A stretch of DNA of 64,000 nt from UBA9676 sp963741615 (GTDB lineage Bacteria; Actinomycetota; Actinomycetes; Streptosporangiales; Streptosporangiaceae): assembly GCA_963741615.1 (NCBI GenBank), contig CAVUIU010000024.1:1-64000 (forward strand). The letters are read 5' to 3'. The notes below the pieces were generated by a model. The model had not been told where the DNA came from and searched no databases. It worked only from the letters and a program-made list of their open reading frames with translations. A program made the translations under genes and the position numbers. Below are positions 1 to 7,367 of this stretch, one piece after another. Positions within the stretch are counted from its first letter, which is position 1; the number at the start of each line of letters is the position of its first letter.

Positions 1-34
1 CCCCCGCGCCCGGCTGCGCCCCAACCCGGTTTTT

Positions 35-88
35 CATGATCGTGGTTACGTGCGCGGGTTCCAGGCCGTGTGAATAACCACGATCATG
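35..88. terminator. Long inverted repeat at the end of an amidohydrolase gene
   Basis: Perfect 14-base arms CATGATCGTGGTTA (35-48) and TAACCACGATCATG (75-88) are separated by 26 bases. The right arm contains the stop codon of the minus-strand amidohydrolase gene, so the structure sits where a terminator or 3' stabilising hairpin would lie. There is no clear U-tract. A related hairpin lies at 49572-49627. Confidence 0.5.
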
Positions 89-1091
89 GGGGTGGGAGGC
101 CGAGGACGGCGGCGGCGTTGTCGCCCATGATGCCGTCGAGCTTGGCCTGCGGGATGGGGGGGAGGCTGACGGCGGCGGCTTCGGAGTTGGCGGTCAGCAG
201 TTTGTCGCGGAGCTTGACCGGGTCGTAGAGGAAGCCGGGGTAGTCGGTGCCGAAGAAGATCTTCTCCAGGGGGACGAACGCGGGCTCGCACCGGTGCAGG
301 AGGAGGAACAGGTCGCGACGGGTCAGGGTGGCGATCAGGTAGGACAGTTCCGCGTAGAAGTTCGGGTGCTTCGTGAGCAGGAACAGCGCCTCGTCCACCC
401 AGGGCAGCCCGCAGTGGGCGATGATGACCCGCAGATCGCGGAACACGCGCCCGATGTCGTCGAGGAGGGCCAGGCCCAGCTCCAGGCTGGCGTCGATGCG
501 GGTGGACCCGGCCTGGTGGATCATCACCGGGATGCCGAGCTCGGCCGCCTTGGCGTAGACGGGGAAGGCCAGGTCGCGGTCGTTCGCGGCCCAGTGCTGG
601 TACATCGGGTAGAGCTTCAGCCCGGTCAGGCCGAGCTGGGTGATGGCGCGCTCCAGTTCCGCCACCGCGGCCGCCGGGCCCCGGAAGGCCGGGTTGACCG
701 AGGCGAACCCGATGAAATGCTCCGGGTCGGCCGCGACCACGGCGGCGATGTAGTCGTTGCACTTCTCGGGGTCCGGCGGCCCCTCCACGCCCAGCACGCC
801 GCTGGTGTCGACCGTCCCGATGAGCTGCCCGTCCAGGTACTGGGGCGAGACCGCGAGCACGACGATCTTGTCGAAACCGGGGTGGTCACGGCGCGATTCC
901 GCCGGGCCGATGAGTGGCCATCCGGCCCGGGCGAACCCGCTGGCCTCCCATTCCTGCTCGGTGGGCAGACGGTGCGAGGGCAGGCGCCCCATGCTCCGGT
1001 AGATGCACAGCGACCCTTCCCGCCCGTAGTCCACGGTGAACCGGGGATCGGTGGCGAGGCTGAGGATGTGACTGTGGGCGTCAATGATCAT
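84..1091 (-). CDS. Amidohydrolase family protein (amidohydrolase-2 / TIM-barrel type)
   Basis: A 335-residue metal-dependent hydrolase of the amidohydrolase-2 type, probably cytoplasmic. Visible signature: N-terminal DAHSH (HxH metal site, residues 4-8), GLKLYP after the centre, VMIHQAG and IIAHCG histidines, and the late FGTDYPG with the metal-binding Asp. The ATG at 1091 is preferred over the upstream in-frame start at 1121 because it has a GAGGG ribosome site and puts the HxH motif right at the N terminus, as usual. It lies 14 bases after the second amidohydrolase gene and is probably co-transcribed with it. The substrate cannot be told; related proteins hydrolyse or decarboxylate cyclic or aromatic carboxylates. 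Confidence 0.85.
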   Translation of the reverse strand: MIIDAHSHILSLATDPRFTVDYGREGSLCIYRSMGRLPSHRLPTEQEWEASGFARAGWPLIGPAESRRDHPGFDKIVVLAVSPQYLDGQLIGTVDTSGVLGVEGPPDPEKCNDYIAAVVAADPEHFIGFASVNPAFRGPAAAVAELERAITQLGLTGLKLYPMYQHWAANDRDLAFPVYAKAAELGIPVMIHQAGSTRIDASLELGLALLDDIGRVFRDLRVIIAHCGLPWVDEALFLLTKHPNFYAELSYLIATLTRRDLFLLLHRCEPAFVPLEKIFFGTDYPGFLYDPVKLRDKLLTANSEAAAVSLPPIPQAKLDGIMGDNAAAVLGLPPP

Positions 1092-1105
1092 TGCTGGCGC
1101 GTCCC

Positions 1106-2545
1106 TCACCTGACGGGCCACGCCGGGCTGGGATCGGCGCCGATGCGCCGCAGCACCCGCAGGTCGACCTCCGCCGCCCTGGCCCGGAGTTCCTCACCAT
1201 CGAGCCCGGTCAGTTCCCCCCGCCTGACGCAGATCTCACCGCCCACGATCACGGTGTCGACCGAGTGCCCCGTGGCGTTGTAGACGAGGTTGGTCAGCGG
1301 GTTGTGCAGCGGGCGCCAGTCGAAGTCGTTGGTGTCGAAGATGACGACGTCCGCTTCCTTTCCCTCCTCGATGGATCCGAGCTCGTCATCCCAGCGCATG
1401 GCCACGGCGCCGGCCAGCGTCGCCATCTCCACCGCCTGCTCGACCGTGACCGCCTTGGGGTCGCGCCTCGCGTCCCGCGGAAGGACCGCCGCCAGGTACA
1501 TGGAGCGCACGAGGTCGTGAAAGTTCGAGGCGTTCTCGGCGTCGGTGCCGAGGGCGACCGGCACGCCCGCGCGCAGCAGTTCGGGCCACTTCCCGGTCTG
1601 GGTCGTGCCCTTGCACAGGCGCAGGGCCGAACTCGGGTTGCAGGACACCCGGGCCCCGGTCTCGGCCACCATGACCACTTCGAACTCCTCCAGGGAGGTC
1701 ATGTGGTTGAGGAAGACGTGCTCGTTCAGCGCGCCGATCCGGTACATGTGCTCCAGGGGGCGGTGCCCGAACGCCCGGGACTCGAGGGCGACCTCCTGCT
1801 CGGAGGTGGCCTTGTGCAGGACGCACAGCGAGTCAAGCTCGGCGGCCAGGGCTGACGCGCTCACGTTGAGCTGGTCGGAGCAGGTGCCCACGCCCTCGAT
1901 GGTCACCGCATCGCGGATCCTTTTGTTGCCGAACGACCTGACGGTAGCGACCCCGTCCTTGAGCCGCTCGACCGCTTCGTCGTGGGTCATCTTCAGCCAG
2001 GTACTGGGGAGCGTGCCGGCCGACGGGCCGCCGTGATCCCAGGTCCAGGGGCCGATGCGGCAGCGGATGCCGGTGCTCGCTATGCCCTCAAGTACCGCGT
2101 CCAGGTAGGTGCAGCCGGGCTCGGAGAACAGCGTGGTGCCGAACCGCAGCATCTCCGCGGAGTGATGCATGGCGTACACATGCATGTCCTCCTCGGTGAG
2201 GGCTTCGAAACTCGGGTAGAAGAAGGCGCGCAGGACATCGAGGGTCACCAGGCCCTCGGGGGCCGCGCCGCGGGCGCCGGAGAGGATGTGGCGGTGCCCG
2301 TTCACCATGCCGGGCAGGATCACGTCGTCCGTCGCGTCGATCTCGGTCTCGCCGGTGTAGCGGTCGCCGAGTTCGGCCCGGCTGCCCGCCGCCACGATCT
2401 TCGACCCCCGGATCGCGACCAGGCCGTCCCGGTAGATCTCGCGGCCGGGGTTGAGGGTGATCAGCCACCCGCCCCGGATGACGATGTCCGCCGGTACCGG
2501 TGCGCCCGCCGGCTGCGCCGGTTGCCCCGGTGACTTCCTCACCAC
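1106..2545 (-). CDS. Amidohydrolase / deaminase of the cytosine deaminase-chlorohydrolase (SsnA/AtzA) type
   Basis: A 479-residue protein. An N-terminal beta-sandwich segment (IVIRGGWLITLNP) is followed by the metal motif NGHRH, a central HKATSE segment standing where HxHxxE is usual, a later LNHMTS histidine and LGTDAEN with the metal-binding Asp. This is the layout of enzymes that deaminate or dechlorinate N-heterocycles such as 8-oxoguanine, guanine or triazines. It starts with GTG, and GTG-GTG gives two possible starts one codon apart. An AT-rich promoter-like tract lies just upstream. It probably forms a two-gene operon with the downstream amidohydrolase, suggesting successive hydrolytic steps on one heterocyclic substrate. 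The substrate is inference. Confidence 0.85.
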   Translation of the reverse strand: MVRKSPGQPAQPAGAPVPADIVIRGGWLITLNPGREIYRDGLVAIRGSKIVAAGSRAELGDRYTGETEIDATDDVILPGMVNGHRHILSGARGAAPEGLVTLDVLRAFFYPSFEALTEEDMHVYAMHHSAEMLRFGTTLFSEPGCTYLDAVLEGIASTGIRCRIGPWTWDHGGPSAGTLPSTWLKMTHDEAVERLKDGVATVRSFGNKRIRDAVTIEGVGTCSDQLNVSASALAAELDSLCVLHKATSEQEVALESRAFGHRPLEHMYRIGALNEHVFLNHMTSLEEFEVVMVAETGARVSCNPSSALRLCKGTTQTGKWPELLRAGVPVALGTDAENASNFHDLVRSMYLAAVLPRDARRDPKAVTVEQAVEMATLAGAVAMRWDDELGSIEEGKEADVVIFDTNDFDWRPLHNPLTNLVYNATGHSVDTVIVGGEICVRRGELTGLDGEELRARAAEVDLRVLRRIGADPSPAWPVR

Positions 2546-2554
2546 GGGCCAGCA

Positions 2555-2600
2555 TGGGTTTTGGGCGGAAATAGCATATTATGTTACATACATCAGATCT
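2555..2600 (-). promoter_or_regulatory. AT-rich promoter region with palindrome
   Basis: This AT-rich stretch stands out from its G+C-rich surroundings, upstream of the 2545 start. It contains the palindrome TATGTTACATA (2580-2590), a plausible operator, and TA-rich hexamers that could serve as a -10 element on the minus strand. No transcription start can be fixed from sequence alone. Confidence 0.4.
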
Positions 2601-3848
2601 TCACGCAGGGTCAACACCCACTCCCACCGCGACTGATGCTTCCCACGCGCGGGAGCCCGGTTCTGTCATGGTGCCGGCAACGGCCACTGGGTAGCCGTTC
2701 TGCCTGCTGAGCTGCCATGTCAGGCGCGGGGAGCCCCGCCGCGACAGCTCGGCGAGGGCATCGGCCCGGTGCTGGCGGGTCGGCAGCCGCTGGATGTGAC
2801 GCTGCCAACGCTGCCGGTCGTCTGCCCACGCCCGGAGGTAGCTCTCGCACAGCGCCGGCGTGATAAGCGCCAGGCGGCCCAGCGAGCCCTTCAGCGCGGT
2901 GATCCTGCGCGCCTTGTCGTCCGCCCCGATGGCGTCCTTCTCCACCATCCCCAGTACCCGCTCAATGAACAAATGGCGCTTGACCAGGAACCTGGCCCAG
3001 TAAGCCTGATTGGCGTCGATGATCGACCGGTCCTGGTCGAGCAGCCAGTAGATCCCTTCGGCGAGCACGTCGCCAAGCTCTTCGGCGCGGGCGCGGTCGG
3101 GGGTGCGGAACGGATCATAGGGATACTGGCTGACCTGCCCGGCGATCGCGACGGGCTGGAGCCCTTTGTCGCCGTCCAGCAGGAAGAACCAGTCATCGTT
3201 GTAGATCTCGGGAAAGAACGAATTGCTGCGCTCCACGTTAACGGCAAGCGCCCCGCCGCCGACGAAAGACTGCTGCCCCCCGCCAGCCTGCCGGTACGCG
3301 TGGCACACCACCGAATGGTCGGGAAAGCCGCCGATGTTCAGGCCGACGGCACTGTGGGTGTCCAGCAGGCCGATTGCCCCGCGCACGTCAGCCGGGTCCA
3401 GTCCGGTGATGTCATCGTCGAGGAACAGCACGCGCGACCAGCCGAGCAGGCGGCTGAGGACGAGGCCCAGATTGCGCTTCGCGCTCAGGTCCGACCGGCG
3501 GGCGAAGACCGTCCCGGCGAGCAGGCGGGACGTGTCCCAGCAGGGCAGCCGCAGCCGGGCTGGTTCCGGCACGTCGATGGCGATCAGGTCGACCGTCCGC
3601 GGCAGGCGCTCCACCGCTTTCGCGGCTGTCGTCCATTCCTTGCTGTGCAGCGTCACCAGGGTGCAGCCCAGTGCCTGGGCAAGCTCCGCTGCCCCGGTCA
3701 GGTACGCCGGGCGCCGGGCGGTCGGCACGATGATGGCATCGATCCCCTGCCGGGACGGACAATGGTTGACGGGTGCCCACAGCAGGTCGCGGTGCGATCC
3801 ATGGTGATCCGGCGTCGCATGGCCCAGCACCGGTGCTATCCGGACCAT
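2601..3848 (-). CDS. Glycosyltransferase-like protein (GT-A fold, DDD motif)
   Basis: A 415-residue cytoplasmic protein. Residues near 40-50 (IIVPTARRPAYL) resemble the start of a family 2 GT-A domain. AKRNLGL followed by VLFLDDDITG supplies the nucleotide-sugar and metal-binding DxD-type motif, and NDDWFFLLDG resembles the acceptor-side acidic motif. There is no signal peptide or membrane segment. Its ATG overlaps the end of the upstream HTH gene by 13 bases, so the two are translationally coupled and probably functionally linked. Donor and acceptor are unknown. GT-A fold assignment is fairly sure, specificity is not. Confidence 0.7.
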   Translation of the reverse strand: MVRIAPVLGHATPDHHGSHRDLLWAPVNHCPSRQGIDAIIVPTARRPAYLTGAAELAQALGCTLVTLHSKEWTTAAKAVERLPRTVDLIAIDVPEPARLRLPCWDTSRLLAGTVFARRSDLSAKRNLGLVLSRLLGWSRVLFLDDDITGLDPADVRGAIGLLDTHSAVGLNIGGFPDHSVVCHAYRQAGGGQQSFVGGGALAVNVERSNSFFPEIYNDDWFFLLDGDKGLQPVAIAGQVSQYPYDPFRTPDRARAEELGDVLAEGIYWLLDQDRSIIDANQAYWARFLVKRHLFIERVLGMVEKDAIGADDKARRITALKGSLGRLALITPALCESYLRAWADDRQRWQRHIQRLPTRQHRADALAELSRRGSPRLTWQLSRQNGYPVAVAGTMTEPGSRAWEASVAVGVGVDPA

Positions 3849-5011
3849 TCGAAGAGCGTGTAGCCGCCGGTGGTCCAGTCCGGGGTCAAAGTCACTCCCT
3901 CGACGATCGGTACGCGGGTCAGGATGCAGTAGGCCTCGCTCCCGCCGAACCGCGACCGCAGATAATCCACGTTGCGGTCGCGGAAGAGAGCGTCGGTCAG
4001 CGCACGGACGACGCCATACGTGCCCCGGCCATACATGCCGTTACAGATAGTAACAGTTCGCTCACGGTTGAAGGGGCTCACCGCGCGTGCGAACAGCGCG
4101 ACGTCCTCCCGGAGGACCTCCTGGTAAGCAGCGCCATCGGGACCGGCCGCGCCCTGAGCGCCCGCGCTCCCGGCTTCCCCCGGCCCGCCGCCCTGGACCT
4201 TCACCTTGTCCAGCACCGGGCGGTGCCTGACCTTCTTCCCGTTCTCCTCCACTTCGAAATACTGCTCACCCGGGGTATCCCAATCGGCTATCTGCTGCAC
4301 CGGCAGCGGCAGCCGCTTGAGTGCCGTGCTCGTGGCCGTGTTCCAGTCGACACCACCCAGGGATGCCAGGTGCGAGGTGTAATCGTCTGATTTCAGCTGG
4401 CCGGCGATGCGCAGGTTGACCTGGTTGGCCGGGTTGGCGGCACGGAGGTGGCCATGCAGTTCGAAGAGGGCGTCGAGCTCTGAGTAGGTCAGCATCTCGA
4501 TGTAGTCGGGGTCGTCCACCCTGGTGTAGGGAATCCGTTCGAGCATGTGCTGCGGCCACTGGGCGCAGACGATCGTGATCGAGTTCCCGTCCTCGAAGCG
4601 CCAGGGCCCGGCGCTCAGTGATTCCTCGATCTCGCTGGCACGGGCCGCCTCCGACGTGGAGGCAACCGCCCGCAGCGCGTCGTTGCGCAGATGCCGCAGT
4701 TCCTCCTTGAGGTCGCTCATAGCCCGCCGTTCCTCATCATTCATGTCCCGTGGACTGAGCAGCCGGGGCGGGTCTGTCTCGAAGCAGCGAGGGGTGGCGA
4801 AGAGCGCCGCGTAGGCCTCCAGCCTGGCGAAGGGCGGGATCCGGGGGTTGGTCTGCGACTCCCAGGACGAGATGAGGGGCACGCTGAGGGGCTTGCCGCC
4901 GCCCAGGGCCTGGGCAAGCTGAGGCTGTGTGATCTTCCTGCCAGGCCAGTGTTCTTCCCTGAGCGCACGCAGACGCTGGGCCAGACGCTGCCGGGGATCC
5001 TGACTGCCCAC
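3836..5011 (-). CDS. XRE-type HTH protein with C-terminal Rossmann-like sensor region
   Basis: A 391-residue protein. Residues about 5-75 form a Cro/C1-type HTH (QPQLAQAL then ISSWES). Residues about 90-130 are charged and helical. The rest resembles an actinobacterial domain with alternating hydrophobic strands and conserved phrases (ITIVCAQWP, ALFELHGHLRAANP, HLASLGGVDWN, VTICNGMYGRGTYG), looking like a nucleotide- or sugar-binding Rossmannoid fold. A short Gly/Ala-rich collagen-like insert (GPGEAGSAGAQGAAGPDG) interrupts it near residue 280. Start is GTG at 5011 with AGGGTGA upstream. It overlaps the downstream glycosyltransferase gene by 13 bases. The role is probably ligand-responsive regulation, or a conflict/sensing function. 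This is inference. Confidence 0.7.
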   Translation of the reverse strand: MGSQDPRQRLAQRLRALREEHWPGRKITQPQLAQALGGGKPLSVPLISSWESQTNPRIPPFARLEAYAALFATPRCFETDPPRLLSPRDMNDEERRAMSDLKEELRHLRNDALRAVASTSEAARASEIEESLSAGPWRFEDGNSITIVCAQWPQHMLERIPYTRVDDPDYIEMLTYSELDALFELHGHLRAANPANQVNLRIAGQLKSDDYTSHLASLGGVDWNTATSTALKRLPLPVQQIADWDTPGEQYFEVEENGKKVRHRPVLDKVKVQGGGPGEAGSAGAQGAAGPDGAAYQEVLREDVALFARAVSPFNRERTVTICNGMYGRGTYGVVRALTDALFRDRNVDYLRSRFGGSEAYCILTRVPIVEGVTLTPDWTTGGYTLFEWSG

Positions 5012-5409
5012 GTCACCCTGCCTATGTTCATCTTAAGTTCAGACTTCACGCAAACACCTCATACCACTGTATAGGCACGGCGAAACTGCAGGTAGAGCAC
5101 TATCCGGGTACCACGCCGCCAACGAGGCGTCCGCTGGGAGTCATGCCTGGCGAGTAGTTAAGCCAGGGGTTGATGAATATGAAGGCAGTAGGGGAACCTT
5201 AAGGGAGGCAACCAGCATGAAGGGAGGCCCAATGAATACTTTACTGAAGTTCAGAAGATCAGATGAAGACCTGCGTATCCCGCACGAGATGCTGGCTCGC
5301 TCCAGCGGTCCTGGCCCGGCGGTCGCACATGCGACGCGGGCACCCTTGCGCCAACAAGGATGCCCGCCATGCGGAACCCCCACGCGCTCTCATACACGAA
5401 GGAAGTCCC
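5012..5409. other. Intergenic region with possible short leader ORF
   Basis: This region lies between the HTH gene (minus) and the small membrane protein gene (plus). It has lower G+C than its surroundings. Two consecutive ATGs at 5217 and 5232 each follow a strong GGGAGG ribosome site (5203-5208 and 5222-5227). They open a frame that runs to 5606 and overlaps the next gene, but after about 35 codons it looks non-coding. It could be a short leader peptide or the remnant of a gene. No RNA gene recognised. Confidence 0.3.
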
Positions 5410-5697
5410 GTGAACACAATAACTCCCCATCTGGCAGTGGCAACTGTCCTCGCGGCACGTCATCTCAGCTCCTGGCGCCCCTCGGCTCTCGCGCCGAAGG
5501 CCACGCTGGCGGCTGGCGGGACGTCCATCGCGGTTGTTGTCCTCGTCGTCGCCTTCCTGGCACTGATGGCCTCGGCCGCACGTGGCCTGGCCGCCGTGCT
5601 GGCTGAGTTCCTGCGGGTGGCGGCCGCGATGACGTCCTTCTTGTTCACCATGGCGATGGCGGTCGCGGTAGCCGTGGTCCTGCTGCTTCACCACTAG
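5410..5697 (+). CDS. Small two-segment membrane protein
   Basis: A 95-residue hypothetical protein opening at GTG 5410, preceded by AAGGAAG. Two long hydrophobic stretches (about residues 38-60 and 70-93: VVVLVVAFLALM and FLFTMAMAVAVAVVLLL) predict a hairpin membrane protein with little outside the bilayer. I do not recognise the family. The frame is open upstream to 5263, but that extension is not protein-like. It sits alone between an HTH gene and a GNAT gene. Confidence 0.5.
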   Translation: MNTITPHLAVATVLAARHLSSWRPSALAPKATLAAGGTSIAVVVLVVAFLALMASAARGLAAVLAEFLRVAAAMTSFLFTMAMAVAVAVVLLLHH

Positions 5698-5917
5698 GCC
5701 GGCGGGCTCCAGCACCGGCCCGGAGCCCACTCGAAGGGGTGCGGCACTGAGGGTGATGATGGTCCGCAAGGCTGGGCGCGCGACTGGCCGCAGCAGCCCT
5801 GGAGAGTCCGGGGGACTGAACGCGTCAGCTTACCCTTAACGAACTTTAGTATAGGGAAATGAACGTGCCCGGCGCGCGCTTTGGCTGCATCCTCATCTTG
5901 CAAGCCCAGGTGACGCC

Positions 5918-6439
5918 GTGTCAAAATCGAGACTTGTGCCCGATATTGAGCTGCTCGCCCGTGAGGAGTGGCTCACGCTGAGGGATATCAGGCTATCCGC
6001 GCTGCAGGAATCACCTCACGCATTTCTCTCCACATATGACCGGGAAAAGTCCTTCAGTGAGAAGCGATGGCTGGCCGAGTTTGGCCGGGGCCTTTGGGCC
6101 ATAGGCATGCTTCACGGCACGCCGATCAGCCTTCTGGGCGCCACCCGTGAGCCCGGCACGCCCGCCGACAAGTGCTATCTGGAGTACTTGTGGGTCACAC
6201 CCGAATACCGGCGCTCTGGTGTCGCCTCCAGTATGCTCGCCGCCGTCATCGACCACGTGCAGGCCCTCGGGGTGCGGACTGTCTTTCTCTGGGTGCTCGA
6301 CGGTAATGACGCCGCCGTGTGCCTGTATAAACGGGCTGGCTTCGTGAGCAACAATTACCGCCAGCCGCTGGAAGAGCACCCGGGCCGCAGCGAGGAACTG
6401 ATGCGGCTGGATCTGGTTCCCGCGCCGGGACACCGCTGA
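5918..6439 (+). CDS. GNAT family N-acetyltransferase
   Basis: A 173-residue acetyl-CoA-dependent acyltransferase. Typical GNAT order is visible: N-terminal strand-helix (LRDIRLSALQESPHAF), motif A with LEYLWVTPEYRRSGVASSML (the R-x-x-G-V/A pyrophosphate-binding loop), then motif B with VFLWVLDGNDAAVCLYKRAGF. Start is GTG at 5918. The AT-rich stretch at 5838-5860 with TAGTATAG could hold its promoter. Monocistronic by appearance. The acceptor is unknown. Confidence 0.9.
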   Translation: MSKSRLVPDIELLAREEWLTLRDIRLSALQESPHAFLSTYDREKSFSEKRWLAEFGRGLWAIGMLHGTPISLLGATREPGTPADKCYLEYLWVTPEYRRSGVASSMLAAVIDHVQALGVRTVFLWVLDGNDAAVCLYKRAGFVSNNYRQPLEEHPGRSEELMRLDLVPAPGHR

Positions 6440-6502
6440 GATAGCTGAGGTGACCCAGGTCCGGTGGGTCAGCCCGCCGGGGATGGGCGTTGACCGGCTG
6501 CC

Positions 6503-7150
6503 CTATGGTGCATCTCCGGCAGCGTCGTCGGCGGGTGGCCGCATGCGCAGCGGCGGCAGCCTGTACAAGCTGTCGATGTTCAGCCGCTGTGCGTCCGTCA
6601 GCACACAGTCCTGCTGTTCCTGTGCCTTCTCCGCGGTTCGCTTCGCCAGTTCTGACGCGAGGCCACCCAGCTGCCGCACCCCGACGGCATCGATGAGCAC
6701 ATGGCTGGAAGAAAAAATAGCGATGCCTTCCACCCGCCGCCCTGGCTGTTCAGGCGGGGAGAGAGCCGCCCCCACCTTCGCCATCTCACCGGGGTCTGCG
6801 GGATGCGCGGTGAGCTTATTGCGCTCCTCGATCACCCATTTATGAAATTTCATGACCGCCCCATGAAGAGGCAGGTCCCGCACGTCTTCGGGCGCCAGCC
6901 CGAATCGCTTGCCCTTGCCGAAGCAGCGAGCGTAGGCCACCAGGGCAGACGACCAGAGGGCCTGCGGCACCACCGCATCCCGGTCCTCCTCGGGCCTGGC
7001 CAGCTCGGTCAGCAGCCGCTTGCAGCAATCCATGACGTACTGGAGGTCCTGAATGATCGCCGCCTGATCGGCGAGAATGTGCGCCGACGGGATATCAAGG
7101 GCCACAGTCAGCGTCGGCACCTGCGGCGATGCGGCGTCCGTCCCGCCCAC
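6503..7150 (-). CDS. HEPN-like hypothetical protein
   Basis: A 215-residue largely helical protein. It contains YARCFGKGKRF, then FHKWVIEERNKLTAHPAD. The RNKLTAH segment matches the R-x(4-6)-H motif, with Asn following the Arg, that marks HEPN-type proteins, many of them RNases in toxin-antitoxin or defence systems. GTG at 7150 is chosen because sequence upstream in this frame is not protein-like, although the frame stays open to 7546. No antitoxin-like partner lies next to it. Family assignment is tentative. Confidence 0.5.
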   Translation of the reverse strand: MGGTDAASPQVPTLTVALDIPSAHILADQAAIIQDLQYVMDCCKRLLTELARPEEDRDAVVPQALWSSALVAYARCFGKGKRFGLAPEDVRDLPLHGAVMKFHKWVIEERNKLTAHPADPGEMAKVGAALSPPEQPGRRVEGIAIFSSSHVLIDAVGVRQLGGLASELAKRTAEKAQEQQDCVLTDAQRLNIDSLYRLPPLRMRPPADDAAGDAP

Positions 7151-7367
7151 AACCCCTCGTTCCAGCTTCCCGGCTCCATGAGCCCTGTTCCTCGATCCTC
7201 GCACGGGAAGGCGACTCGCCCTCGTCTCACATAGTGACAGCCGGTGCGGCAGGCATCTCCCGCCACTCGGCTCGCGAGCCGTCACAGCGCGGCTGGCCCA
7301 TGCCCGGCAGGCGGGTGCGGGCGAACCCGGCGGTGCGGCCAGCTGACCGGGGCAGGCCGGGCGCCGG

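Noticed and set aside
294..1283. Long plus-strand ORF opposite the two amidohydrolases
   Set aside because: Composition is Arg/Gly/Val-rich with no motif; it mirrors codon bias of the minus-strand genes, which have clear metal-site motifs.
2769..3863. 364-codon plus-strand ORF
   Set aside because: Antisense to the glycosyltransferase-like gene; no domain-like sequence.
7269..7280. Palindrome GGCTCGCGAGCC
   Set aside because: A 12-base palindrome in very G+C-rich DNA is expected by chance; no regulatory context.
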